Assembly (NCBI GenBank): GCA_959599095.1
Contig: CAUGGC010000025.1
Span: forward strand, 1 to 28,071
DNA: 28,071 bases
From: an uncultured Collinsella sp.
Lineage (GTDB): Bacteria; Actinomycetota; Coriobacteriia; Coriobacteriales; Coriobacteriaceae
Direction: 5' to 3'
Made by a program: the position numbers and the translations under genes. The notes below the pieces were generated by a model. That model did not search any database, had not been told where the DNA came from, and saw only the letters and a program-made list of their open reading frames with translations. This document shows, piece by piece, positions 1 to 9,536 of this stretch (position 1 is its first letter; each line of letters begins with the position of its first letter).

Positions 1-74
1 CCGAATGCTCGCCATCGAAATTTATCGGTGGCCCACTTCAGACTGTAATGGGGCGGTTCGAGGGCCGCAGAACA

Positions 75-112
75 AAAAACGGGGGCACAGTTCATTCTGC
101 GCCCCCGTTTTT
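75..112 (-). terminator. Terminator of the ABC exporter operon
   Basis: A hairpin with arms CGGGGGC (80-86) and GCCCCCG (101-107) is flanked by A5 on the left and T5 on the right, so it can act on both strands. It lies 28 bases past the stop codon of the last ABC gene on the minus strand. The loop can form a further 3-bp CAG/CTG helix. Nothing recognisable lies in bases 1-74. Confidence 0.85.
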
Positions 113-139
113 GGGTATTGCGGTTGTTTGCCGCCGGTT

Positions 140-1996
140 TTACGCCGCCTCGTCGAACTGCGAGTTGTACAGGTCGGCGTAGAAGCCGCCTTGGGCGAGC
201 AGCTCGTCGTGCGTGCCCTTCTCGACGATGTCGCCGTCGCGAATCACCAAGATTACGTCGGCGTTGCGGATTGTGGACAGGCGGTGCGCGATGACAAAGC
301 TCGTGCGGCCCTGCATCAGCGCATCCATGGCGCGCTGAATAAGCTCCTCGGTGCGGGTATCGACGTTGGAGGTCGCCTCGTCCAAAATCAGCGCCGGACG
401 GTCGGCCAAAATGGCGCGGGCGATGGTCACGAGCTGGCGCTGACCCTGCGACAGGTTAGTGCCCTCCTCGTTGATCATAAAATCGTACCCGCCGGCGAGC
501 GTATGGATAAAGTGGTCGCAGCGTGCGGCGCGTGCGGCGGCCTCGACCTCGGCGTCAGTCGCATCGGGACGTCCGTAGCGGATGTTCTCGCGGATGGTGC
601 CGTTAAACAGCCAGGTATCCTGCAGCACCATGGCAAACTCGCCGCGCAGCGCCGCGCGATCCCAGTCGCGCACGTCGACGCCCTCGACACGCAGCGAGCC
701 GCCGTCCACGTCGTAAAAGCGCTGCAGCAGCTTAATGAGCGTGGTCTTGCCGGCGCCGGTGGGGCCGACGATGGCGATGGTCTGACCGGGCTGCGCCTCG
801 CAGCTAAAGTCGTGGATGATGGTCTTGTCGGGCGTGTAGCCAAACTTGACGTGGTCAAACTCCACGTGGCCGGGGCGCTTTTCGGGAATCTGCGCGTCGG
901 CCTTCTGCTCCTCCTCGGGCGCGGCCAGGAACTCAAAGACGCGCTCGGTGGCAGCGGCCATCGACTGCATCGTGTTGCTCACGTTGCCCAGCTGCTGCAC
1001 GGGTTGCGTAAAGTTGCGCACGTACTGGATAAAGCTCTGGATGTCGCCGGGCGTGGCATTGCCGGTCAGCGCGAGCTGTGCGCCCACCACGACAACGCCC
1101 ACGTAGCCCATGTTGCCCACCAAGCTCATAAGCGGCATCATCAGGCCCGATAGGAACTGCGAGCGCCAGCCACTAATAAAGAGACGGTCGTTTTGACGGT
1201 CGAACTCCTCGATTGAGGCCTCGGCGCGGTCGAACACCTGAATAACGTTCTGGCCGGCAAAGTCCTCCTCGATAATGCCGTTGACGGCGCCCAGGACTTG
1301 CTGTTGCTCGCGGAAGTACGGCTGCGAGAAGTGAATCATCACGGACAGGATAATCGCGGCAGCCGGCAGCGTGAGCACGGTGACGCCGGTGAGCGGCAGA
1401 CTGATCGAAAGCATCATGACGAGCACGCCGATAATCTGCGTCACCGATGTGATGAGTTGTGTCACGCTCTGGTTGAGTGACTGACCCAGCGTGTCGACAT
1501 CGTTGGTGATGCGGCTGAGCACGTCGCCCTTGCTGTGTCCGTTAAAGTAGCTCATCGGCACGACGGCAATCTTGGCGGCAATCTCCTTGCGCATGCGATA
1601 GCAGATCTTTTGTGTGACGCCGGTCATGAGCCAGCCTTGGATCAGGCTACAGGCAGAGCTCGCCAGGTACAGGCAGAGCAAAAAGCCGAGCGTCTTGGCG
1701 ATCCAATCAAAGTCGACATCGCCGGTGCCGTTGACCTTGGCAACCAAGCCCTCGAACAGCTTAGTCGTAACCTGGCCAAGCACCTTGGGCCCCACAATGT
1801 TAAAGATGACCGAGCACACGGCAAAGGCGACGGCGGCAAACACGGCAATCTTGTGCTGGCCGATATAGCCGAGCAGCTGCCTCATGGTGCCCTTAAAGTC
1901 CTTGGCCTTTTCGCCACGGCGCATGCCACCCATGCGGCCCATGGGACCACGCTGGCGGGTGGGCTTGGGAATCTGAGTCTTGGTCTCGTCTGCCAT
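140..1996 (-). CDS. ABC exporter half-transporter (TMD-NBD), second subunit
   Basis: This 618-residue protein has the ABC exporter layout. A basic Gly/Met/Arg-rich cytoplasmic tail (residues 1-35) precedes six predicted membrane segments in about residues 45-330, and the nucleotide-binding domain fills about 375-615. Visible motifs are Walker A GPTGAGKTT, signature LSQGQ, Walker B with catalytic Glu (LILDEATSNVD) and the His switch IAHRLS. The signature is LSQGQ instead of LSGGQ, as in the one-sided heterodimeric exporters of the TM287/288 and LmrCD type. Its start codon overlaps the upstream ABC stop by one base (TAATG), so the two are translationally coupled. A multidrug or lipid/peptide exporter role is inferred; the substrate cannot be read from the sequence. 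Confidence 0.93.
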   Translation of the reverse strand: MADETKTQIPKPTRQRGPMGRMGGMRRGEKAKDFKGTMRQLLGYIGQHKIAVFAAVAFAVCSVIFNIVGPKVLGQVTTKLFEGLVAKVNGTGDVDFDWIAKTLGFLLCLYLASSACSLIQGWLMTGVTQKICYRMRKEIAAKIAVVPMSYFNGHSKGDVLSRITNDVDTLGQSLNQSVTQLITSVTQIIGVLVMMLSISLPLTGVTVLTLPAAAIILSVMIHFSQPYFREQQQVLGAVNGIIEEDFAGQNVIQVFDRAEASIEEFDRQNDRLFISGWRSQFLSGLMMPLMSLVGNMGYVGVVVVGAQLALTGNATPGDIQSFIQYVRNFTQPVQQLGNVSNTMQSMAAATERVFEFLAAPEEEQKADAQIPEKRPGHVEFDHVKFGYTPDKTIIHDFSCEAQPGQTIAIVGPTGAGKTTLIKLLQRFYDVDGGSLRVEGVDVRDWDRAALRGEFAMVLQDTWLFNGTIRENIRYGRPDATDAEVEAAARAARCDHFIHTLAGGYDFMINEEGTNLSQGQRQLVTIARAILADRPALILDEATSNVDTRTEELIQRAMDALMQGRTSFVIAHRLSTIRNADVILVIRDGDIVEKGTHDELLAQGGFYADLYNSQFDEAA

Positions 1997-4362
1997 TAGC
2001 GCTCGCCTCCTTCCATGACGGCTTCAATCTCTTCTTGGGTAAGCCCCAGCTCCTCGGCGGAAAGCTGCGACTGTGCAATCTCCAGGTACGCCGGGCAGCC
2101 GTGCAGCAGCTCCTCGTGCGTGCCGGTGCCCACTACGTGACCGTCGTCGAGCACGATGATCTGGTCGGCGTGCATGATGGTCGCGATGCGCTGGGCCACG
2201 ACCACGAGTGCGGCGTCGGTGACGTTTTTGGCCAGCTCCTCGCGCAGGCGCGCGTCGGTCTTGTAGTCGAGGGCGCTAAACGAGTCATCGAACACCACGA
2301 CCTCGGGCTTTTTGGCCAACGCGCGGGCAATGGCCAGGCGTTGGCGCTGACCACCCGAAACATTGGAGCCGCCCTGGCTGATGGGGGAGTCGTAGCCGCC
2401 CTCGCGCTCGGCGATAAAGTCCTCGGCCTGTGCGATGCGTGCCGCCTGGCGCATGTCATCATCGCTCACCATGTCGCCGGCAAATTTGAGGTTGCTCTCG
2501 ACAGTGCCCGAGAACAGACGCCCCTGCTGCGGGATGTAACCAATGCGGCGGCGAAGCTCGGAAAGGGTCATATCGCGTACGTCGATGCCGTCGAGCGAAA
2601 TGCTGCCGCCGGTGACGTCGTACAGGCGCGGGATGAGCTGCACAAGCGTGGACTTGCCCGAGCCTGTGGAGCCAATGATGCCGAGCATCTGACCGGCATG
2701 CGTGGTGAAGTTCACGCCGCTGATGACATCGGCGCGGGCATCGGGATACTGGAAGCTCACGTCGCGGAAGGTGAGCTCACCGCGCGGCGCGCTGGCTGCG
2801 GGCAGTTTGGGCGAGGCAGGGTCGTTGATGCTCGTGGGGCAGGTGATGACCTCTTCCACGCGCTCGGCTGCGACCTCGGCGCGGGGCAGGATGACCGAAA
2901 CCATGGTGAGGATCATAAACGCCATGACGATCTGCATGGTGTAGGAGATAAACGCCATCATGTTGCCGACCTGCATCACGCCGTCGGACACGCCCTGCGC
3001 GCCAAACCAGACGATAAGCACGGTGATGCAGTTCATGACGAGCATCATGAGCGGCATCATAAAGCTCATGGCGCGGTTGGTGTAGAGCTGTGTGGTCATC
3101 AGGTCGAGTGATGCCTTGTCAAAACGCTCGAGCTCATGCTCCTCGCGGTTGAACGAGCGGATGGGCATAAGACCGTCGAGCAGCTCGCGGGCGGTAAGGT
3201 TCACACGGTCCACAAAGCTCTGCATCTTTTTGAACTTGGGCATGGTGAGGCCCATGAGCACGCCGACGACGGCCGAGACCGCGATGATGGCCACGGCGAT
3301 GGTCCACTCCAGGCCGGTGTGGTTGGCCAGGACGCGCATGACGGCGACGATGCCCATGACGGGCGCCATGAGGCACATGCGGATAAACAGGGTTGCGGCC
3401 ATCTGAATCTGCTGAATGTCGTTGGTGCAGCGAGTGATGAGCGAGGCCTGGCTAAACTTGCCCACCTCGGCTGGCGAGAAGTGCATGACCTTGTTGAAGG
3501 TCTCGCGGCGCAGGTCGCGTGCGATGGAACAGGCGGTGCGCGAGGCCACGGCGCCGGTTAGGATGGTGGCGACAAGCGACACCAGGCACAGGCCAAACAT
3601 CGTGGTCGCCATGCGGCCCAGGTAGGCGTTCTGCACGTCGGCGGGGTCGATACCCTGTGACTTGTACTCGTCCCGCACGTAGCTCACGGCGCGTTGGGTC
3701 ACGATGGAGCCCGACATGGAGCCCATTTTGTCCGCCATACCGTTGGCGCCCTCGACGAGCTTGCCCTGGTCGATTAGGCCGCCTTCAACGCCTAGACGCA
3801 GGCTCTTCATGGTGATCTTGCCGCCGTCGGCATCAATCTGCTTTTGCATATTCTGCGCCGCTGCGGCCTTTTGCTGCATCTCGGCGAGCTGGTCGGGCGT
3901 CATCGCTGCCATTTGCTCGGGCGTGGGCATGGCTTGGGCGTCGCTGTTGCCTTTCTCGCTGGACGCGCCCATCATGTCGCCCATGGAGCTGGCGTCGATG
4001 CCTTGGTTGAGCGAAAGGACGACGGTCTCGGGCAGGCTCATGATATCGGCAATCTTGCCGCCGTCGGCGCGCTCATCCTCGGTTCCCCTGTACGTGCGAA
4101 TGCTGTTTTTGTCTGCCTTGCCAAACGCAGCTTCTACTGTCTTGGCGTCCTTGGCGCTCATAAAGAGTTCGAGGTCGTCGAGCGATTCGGCACGAATGGT
4201 GTCGGGCACGGGCGAGGCGATGCCGCCTTGCTGCACGCCCACGTCGACGATGTCGCTCATATAGGTAGGCAGTGCCAGATCGGCGTTACAGCTGATTACG
4301 ATAAGTACGATAGCTGCGAACAGTGATGGGACATGCTTTTTAAAGAGCTTGAGAATCCTCAC
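1996..4362 (-). CDS. ABC exporter half-transporter with large extracytoplasmic insert, first subunit
   Basis: This 788-residue protein starts at a GTG that overlaps the marR stop codon (GTGA). TM1 is at about residues 12-33. About 200 hydrophilic residues (50-248) then precede TM2 (251-272), and the insert includes a Met/Gln/Ala-rich stretch at 145-178 that looks coiled-coil-like. Half-exporters usually have a short TM1-TM2 loop and about 580-620 residues, so the extra length is this insert. The NBD has Walker A GSTGSGKST, signature VSGGQ and Walker B VVVFDDS. The residue after the Walker B Asp is Asp, not the catalytic Glu, which marks the degenerate ATP site of a heterodimer. Paired with the 618-residue neighbour, this gives one consensus and one degenerate site. 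The likely role is drug or amphiphile export controlled by the adjacent MarR. Confidence 0.93.
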   Translation of the reverse strand: MRILKLFKKHVPSLFAAIVLIVISCNADLALPTYMSDIVDVGVQQGGIASPVPDTIRAESLDDLELFMSAKDAKTVEAAFGKADKNSIRTYRGTEDERADGGKIADIMSLPETVVLSLNQGIDASSMGDMMGASSEKGNSDAQAMPTPEQMAAMTPDQLAEMQQKAAAAQNMQKQIDADGGKITMKSLRLGVEGGLIDQGKLVEGANGMADKMGSMSGSIVTQRAVSYVRDEYKSQGIDPADVQNAYLGRMATTMFGLCLVSLVATILTGAVASRTACSIARDLRRETFNKVMHFSPAEVGKFSQASLITRCTNDIQQIQMAATLFIRMCLMAPVMGIVAVMRVLANHTGLEWTIAVAIIAVSAVVGVLMGLTMPKFKKMQSFVDRVNLTARELLDGLMPIRSFNREEHELERFDKASLDLMTTQLYTNRAMSFMMPLMMLVMNCITVLIVWFGAQGVSDGVMQVGNMMAFISYTMQIVMAFMILTMVSVILPRAEVAAERVEEVITCPTSINDPASPKLPAASAPRGELTFRDVSFQYPDARADVISGVNFTTHAGQMLGIIGSTGSGKSTLVQLIPRLYDVTGGSISLDGIDVRDMTLSELRRRIGYIPQQGRLFSGTVESNLKFAGDMVSDDDMRQAARIAQAEDFIAEREGGYDSPISQGGSNVSGGQRQRLAIARALAKKPEVVVFDDSFSALDYKTDARLREELAKNVTDAALVVVAQRIATIMHADQIIVLDDGHVVGTGTHEELLHGCPAYLEIAQSQLSAEELGLTQEEIEAVMEGGER

Positions 4363-4808
4363 TTGGCATTTCTCCTTTCTTGATTGTAGTCGATAATTTC
4401 GTTGAGACGCCTTAGAAGGCGCACCATCTCTTGGGTATCTGTTTCGCCGAGCTGCTCGAGGAAGGCCGCGGTGCGCTCCTCGAATTCCCGACGTTTGATT
4501 TCGAGATTCTGGAATCCCTTGTCGGTCATCGTGACGTGTACACGACGACGGTCGGTCTTTGAGTGCTCGCGCTCGACCCAGCCCTTGGCTTCGAGAGTGC
4601 GTAAGATATTGGCGATGCGGGCACTCGAGACCCAGGCGCGATTTGCGAGTTCGCTCGGCGTGAGCGAACCGCCAGCGAGCATGAGGGCGCGCATGACAGC
4701 CATCTCGCCGCCGAGAGCTTTGTCCGCAGAGCGTGAAATGCGATGATGCATGCTGCCAAACTCAGTTAAGAGCTGACGTCCAAGCTCATGGAAATCGGTA
4801 TCTTCCAC
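4359..4808 (-). CDS. MarR-family transcriptional regulator
   Basis: This 149-residue winged-helix protein is the first gene of the minus-strand operon. Helices around residues 45-75 (LTPSELANRAWVSSARIANILRTLEAKGWVERE) form the recognition region and wing, followed by the basic strand KTDRRRVHVTMTDKG typical of MarR. The start is GTG at 4806-4808, preceded by AGGGG at six bases. That start lies inside an inverted repeat (4800-4848), so the protein probably represses its own operon. The stop overlaps the following ABC start by four bases. MarR regulators next to exporters usually release DNA on binding a small phenolic or drug ligand; the ligand here is unknown. Confidence 0.92.
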   Translation of the reverse strand: MEDTDFHELGRQLLTEFGSMHHRISRSADKALGGEMAVMRALMLAGGSLTPSELANRAWVSSARIANILRTLEAKGWVEREHSKTDRRRVHVTMTDKGFQNLEIKRREFEERTAAFLEQLGETDTQEMVRLLRRLNEIIDYNQERRNAK

Positions 4809-4848
4809 CGAAAACCCCTAACACTAGAAACTATTTTCGGTGAAAGAT
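4800..4848. promoter_or_regulatory. Inverted repeat over marR start, probable operator
   Basis: ATCTTCCACCGAAAA (4800-4814) faces TTTTCGGTGAAAGAT (4834-4848). The arms are 15 bp with one mismatch and centres 34 bp apart, about three helical turns. The left arm covers the GTG start codon and the first codons of marR. It could bind the MarR product, or as RNA it could fold and hide the start codon. I saw no clear -35/-10 pair for this operon. Confidence 0.6.
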
Positions 4849-4916
4849 GATACCCGCATATTCGGGCCTCATGCAGTGGGCAATATAAAGAGCGCATAAA
4901 GAGTTAAAAAATTCAA

Positions 4917-4944
4917 TTGCTGAAGTGTTTCAAAGAACTACTAT
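4917..4944 (+). promoter_or_regulatory. Candidate promoter of the SDR-kdgT unit
   Basis: TTGCTG (4917-4922) and TACTAT (4939-4944) are spaced by 16 bp. This is a moderate match to a sigma-70 promoter, 113 bases before the SDR start. Confidence 0.35.
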
Positions 4945-4974
4945 GCCCGCGGTTAGGCGAGGGGTTGTCACCAC

Positions 4975-5004
4975 CGTGACGACTGGGACTCATTTATCGT
5001 CACG
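4975..5004. promoter_or_regulatory. Inverted repeat in SDR leader
   Basis: CGTGACGA (4975-4982) and TCGTCACG (4997-5004) form a perfect 8-bp inverted repeat with a 14-base spacer, between the candidate promoter and the SDR gene. It could be an operator or a leader hairpin. A smaller alternative hairpin GTCAC-CACC-GTGAC overlaps its left arm. Confidence 0.4.
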
Positions 5005-5057
5005 TGCGATGCTCCAACTTCCCGCAAGGAGACACCTGAATCAAGGGGGTTGGAGTC

Positions 5058-5807
5058 ATGGCATTTGACTTCACGGGCAAAACCGCGATCGTTACCGGCG
5101 GCACTCAGGGCATTGGCCTCGAGATTGCCAAGGGCATCGTTGCGGGCGGCGGACACGTCGCGCTCATCGCAAGGAACGCTGCCAAGGGCGAGGCCGCGGT
5201 GGCCGAGCTTGGCGAGGGCAACAAGTTCTATCAGCTCGATGTCGCCGATGCACCCAAGGCACGCGAGACCGTCGAGCAGATTTTTACGGACCTGCCGCAA
5301 ACCAACATCCTGATCAACTGCGCTGGCGTCATCAGCACCAAGAAATTCGACGAGATTGATGACACCGAGTGGCGTCGCACCATCGACATCAACCTCAACG
5401 GTACCTTCACTATGATGAACGCCGTGTATCCGCACTTTAAGGCGGCCCATGCCGGCACTATCGTCAACGTGAGTTCCGTAGCGGGCAAGATCGGTGGCGG
5501 CCTGCTCGGCACAGCCGCCTACGCCAGCTCCAAGGCCGGTGTTAACGGTCTAACCAAGGCAGTCGCCAAGGAAGGCGGCAAGTTTGGCGTCCGCTGCAAC
5601 GCCGTGTGCCCGTCGCTCACGTTGACCGATATGACCTCGATTCTCTCTGACGAGAATTCTCAGCGCATCATCAACGGTATTCCTCTGGGCCGCGCCGCCC
5701 AAGCCAGCGAGCCTGCGCAGATGGTGCTCTTCTTCGCTTCCGACCTCGCTAGCTTCGTGAACGGCGAGATCGGTGACTGCGACGGTGGCATCGTTCTGGA
5801 CGGGTAA
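5058..5807 (+). CDS. Short-chain dehydrogenase/reductase, probably sugar-acid type
   Basis: This 249-residue classical SDR has the cofactor motif TGGTQGIG (residues 13-20), the NCAG strand (87-90) and the tetrad Asn114, Ser140, Tyr155 and Lys159 (YASSK). It therefore reduces or oxidises a hydroxyl/keto group with NAD(P). The start at 5058 is supported by GGGGGTTGGAG just upstream. The next gene is a 2-keto-3-deoxygluconate permease, so a role in hexuronate or ketogluconate metabolism is likely, for example the 2-deoxy-D-gluconate 3-dehydrogenase (KduD) or gluconate 5-dehydrogenase type. The exact substrate is inferred from context only. The two genes probably share a transcript. Confidence 0.85.
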   Translation: MAFDFTGKTAIVTGGTQGIGLEIAKGIVAGGGHVALIARNAAKGEAAVAELGEGNKFYQLDVADAPKARETVEQIFTDLPQTNILINCAGVISTKKFDEIDDTEWRRTIDINLNGTFTMMNAVYPHFKAAHAGTIVNVSSVAGKIGGGLLGTAAYASSKAGVNGLTKAVAKEGGKFGVRCNAVCPSLTLTDMTSILSDENSQRIINGIPLGRAAQASEPAQMVLFFASDLASFVNGEIGDCDGGIVLDG

Positions 5808-5826
5808 TACCCCGCGACGATTATTC

Positions 5827-5858
5827 GGCGACGGCTCCTGCGACTCGGGACCGTCGCC
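5827..5858 (+). terminator. Hairpin after SDR gene, possible partial terminator
   Basis: GGCGACGG (5827-5834) pairs with CCGTCGCC (5851-5858) and is followed by the pyrimidine run TTCTTTCT. The T tract is weak, so it may attenuate or process a transcript that continues into kdgT. Confidence 0.45.
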
Positions 5859-5875
5859 TTCTTTCTGGCACAGGA

Positions 5876-5898
5876 GCGTGTGACCGCGTGTCACACGC
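5876..5898. promoter_or_regulatory. Perfect 23-bp palindrome before kdgT, CRP/FNR-like
   Basis: GCGTGTGAC (5876-5884), spacer CGCGT and GTCACACGC (5890-5898) form a perfect inverted repeat. It contains the CRP-type half sites TGTGA and TCACA, but they are spaced by seven bases instead of six. It ends five bases before the AAAGGAG ribosome binding site of kdgT. Confidence 0.5.
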
Positions 5899-5915
5899 AT
5901 CAAAAGGAGATATAA

Positions 5916-6929
5916 ATGAGTGAATCGACTGCGGTGGAGGCGCCGGCAACAAAAGAGCCGTTCTTTAAGATGTCCTCCATCCCGGGTGCCAATATCTTGG
6001 TGCCGCTTCTGTTGGGCTGCCTGCTCAACACGCTGTTCCCCGACCTGTTTAAAACGCTCGGCAGCTTTACGCTCGGCATGACCCAGCAGGGCGCAGGCCC
6101 GCTCGTGGGTGCTTTTTTGCTCATCGTCGGCACGACGATTTCGTTTAAGAGCGCTCCTGCCGCCGCTGCCCGCGGCGCCATCATCATCGCCGTCAAGCAA
6201 ATCGTGGTCGTTGCCGTGTCGCTGCTCATCCTTTATGTGTTCAACGACAACCTGTTTGGCATCTCGGCCATGGTGATGTTGGCCGCTTGCACGGGTGCCA
6301 ACAACGCTATGTACGCTGGACTTATGGGCACCATGGGCAACGAGGCCGAGCGTGGCGCCGTCGCCATCACCACGCTGGTTGTCGGCCCTCCGGTCACGAT
6401 GATTGTCCTTGGCGCCGCTGGCCAGGCTCCGATCGGCTGGTCGCTCTTGGGCGCCATCCTGCCGATTGTCGTTGGCATTATCCTGGGCAACCTCTTCCCC
6501 AGCTTTAAGAAGATGATGGCACCTGCACTTTCCGCCATCATCGTGCTCGTCTTCTTTGCCATGGGCTCGACTATGACTTTTGGTCAGCTTATCAACGGTG
6601 GTCTTCCCGGCATCCTGCTCGGCGTGATCTGCTCGGTGATCTTTGCAATTCCCGTCATCGCGGTCGATAAGCTCACGGGCGGTACGGGTGTCGCAGGTGC
6701 GGCCATTTCGAGCTGCGCCGGAGCCAATGTGGCCACGCCTGCCGCCATGGCAAGCGTCAACGAGGCCGTGTACGGTGGCGCCGTGCTCGCGACGGCTACG
6801 GCGCAGGTTGCAGCGTGCGCTATCGTGACGGCCATTTTGACCCCGCTGGTCACCAGCTGGTGCTACAAGCATTTTGAGGGCCAGGGCAACAGCAAGGCAA
6901 CGACCGACAAGGCCGCCGCAGCCGCCTAA
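5916..6929 (+). CDS. kdgT: 2-keto-3-deoxygluconate permease
   Basis: This 337-residue polytopic membrane protein has about ten hydrophobic segments and a start following AAAAGGAGATATAA. It matches the KdgT family in length and in the recognisable N-terminal run PGANILVPLLLGCLLNTLFP and the small-residue-rich CTGANNAMYAGLMG and SSCAGANVATPAAM repeats, which form the two pseudo-symmetric halves. KdgT is a cation symporter importing 2-keto-3-deoxygluconate from pectin or uronate breakdown. The neighbouring SDR would handle a related keto sugar acid. No KDG kinase or KDPG aldolase is in the window, so the rest of the pathway must be elsewhere. The Ala-rich tail KAAAAA is unremarkable. Confidence 0.9.
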   Translation: MSESTAVEAPATKEPFFKMSSIPGANILVPLLLGCLLNTLFPDLFKTLGSFTLGMTQQGAGPLVGAFLLIVGTTISFKSAPAAAARGAIIIAVKQIVVVAVSLLILYVFNDNLFGISAMVMLAACTGANNAMYAGLMGTMGNEAERGAVAITTLVVGPPVTMIVLGAAGQAPIGWSLLGAILPIVVGIILGNLFPSFKKMMAPALSAIIVLVFFAMGSTMTFGQLINGGLPGILLGVICSVIFAIPVIAVDKLTGGTGVAGAAISSCAGANVATPAAMASVNEAVYGGAVLATATAQVAACAIVTAILTPLVTSWCYKHFEGQGNSKATTDKAAAAA

Positions 6930-6968
6930 TGCCAAGCGGCAATCAAAGCTAAAAAACTAGCCATGCCA

Positions 6969-7004
6969 CAGGGCGGCCATGGGGAAAATCCCGTGGCCGC
7001 CCTG
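6969..7004 (+). terminator. Terminator after kdgT
   Basis: CAGGGCGGCCATGGG (6969-6983) pairs with CCCGTGGCCGCCCTG (6990-7004), 15 bp with one wobble, across a GAAAAT loop. It is followed by CAGTTTCTGT, a modest U-rich tail. Confidence 0.75.
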
Positions 7005-7010
7005 CAGTTT

Positions 7011-7399
7011 CTGTAAGGTCTCTGGGGTACTTTACCCTGCTAAATCTGGCATAACAGCTAGAGTGATGGACGTATAAAGGCAAGGGGAAATATCAAGCAA
7101 TTCGGTGAACGGTAGCTGATGGCGGATGCGTTTCCTGCGGATTTGTTAAAAACGCCCTAATGGTATAAAAAAAGAAACATATAACAGCCCTGATGAAGGG
7201 GGTGGCTATGTTATCCTTCACAGACGGGTGAAATCTTGGGTTTAGGGTTGCAAGACCAAGGTGAATAAACGTTTTTCCCTGTGCTAACGCGCGACGGAAG
7301 GCGAATGAAGCCGGTCATGCAGGTCTAACATTCAAGAATTCAATAAGCAGCGGTGTGAGAGAGCGCCGCATTATACGTAACTAGGAGCGTGGTTACACA
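7011..7399 (+). promoter_or_regulatory. Long intergenic leader of the pyruvate formate-lyase operon
   Basis: These 389 bases contain no long gene. A good promoter candidate is TTGTTA (7143-7148) and TATAAA (7164-7169), spaced 15 bp, with an extended -10 TGG. Downstream, ATAACAGCC (7181-7189) faces GGCTATGTTAT (7204-7214) with a 2-base bulge. Inside the same region TGAAGG faces CCTTCA, so alternative folds exist. A seven-codon reading frame MLSFTDG (7208-7231) follows GGGGGTGG and may be a leader peptide. A second tiny frame, MKPVMQV (7305-7328), follows GGAAGG. The final hairpin GCGGTGT/GCGCCGC precedes AGGAG (7383-7387). The long leader suggests RNA-level control; no known riboswitch was recognised. 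Confidence 0.5.
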
Positions 7400-9451
<2,052 letters not shown>

Positions 9452-9452
9452 C

Positions 9453-9477
9453 TATTGTTAGTGCTATACTAACAATA
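9453..9477 (+). other. AT-rich intercistronic hairpin between the two pfl genes
   Basis: TATTGTTAGT (9453-9462) and ACTAACAATA (9468-9477) form a perfect 10-bp stem with loop GCTAT, starting one base after the stop codon of the catalytic body. There is no U tract, so it is not a terminator. Protection of the upstream mRNA 3' end or processing is more likely. As DNA it could also be an operator; TATACT (9465-9470) resembles a -10 box but has no -35. Confidence 0.6.
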
Positions 9478-9493
9478 ACGATTACTGATTAGA

Positions 9494-9513
9494 GCGCCGG
9501 TTTCGGCCGGTGC
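9494..9513 (+). other. Second intercistronic hairpin between the pfl genes
   Basis: GCGCCGG (9494-9500) and CCGGTGC (9507-9513) pair over a six-base loop TTTCGG, with one wobble. It lies ten bases upstream of the AAGGAG site of the small pfl gene. Confidence 0.4.
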
Positions 9514-9536
9514 CTATCGATTGAAGGAGACACATT

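Noticed and set aside
2035..3111. Long plus-strand frame opposite the ABC gene
   Set aside because: His/Gly/Asp-rich composition typical of a shadow frame, whereas the minus strand has a complete ABC protein.
5550..6935. 461-codon minus-strand frame opposite kdgT
   Set aside because: Arg/His/Gly-rich shadow of a hydrophobic membrane protein.
7011..7399. ZTP (pfl-motif) riboswitch before pflB
   Set aside because: The conserved GGGUCGUGACUGG and CCGCCUGGGC segments are not present.
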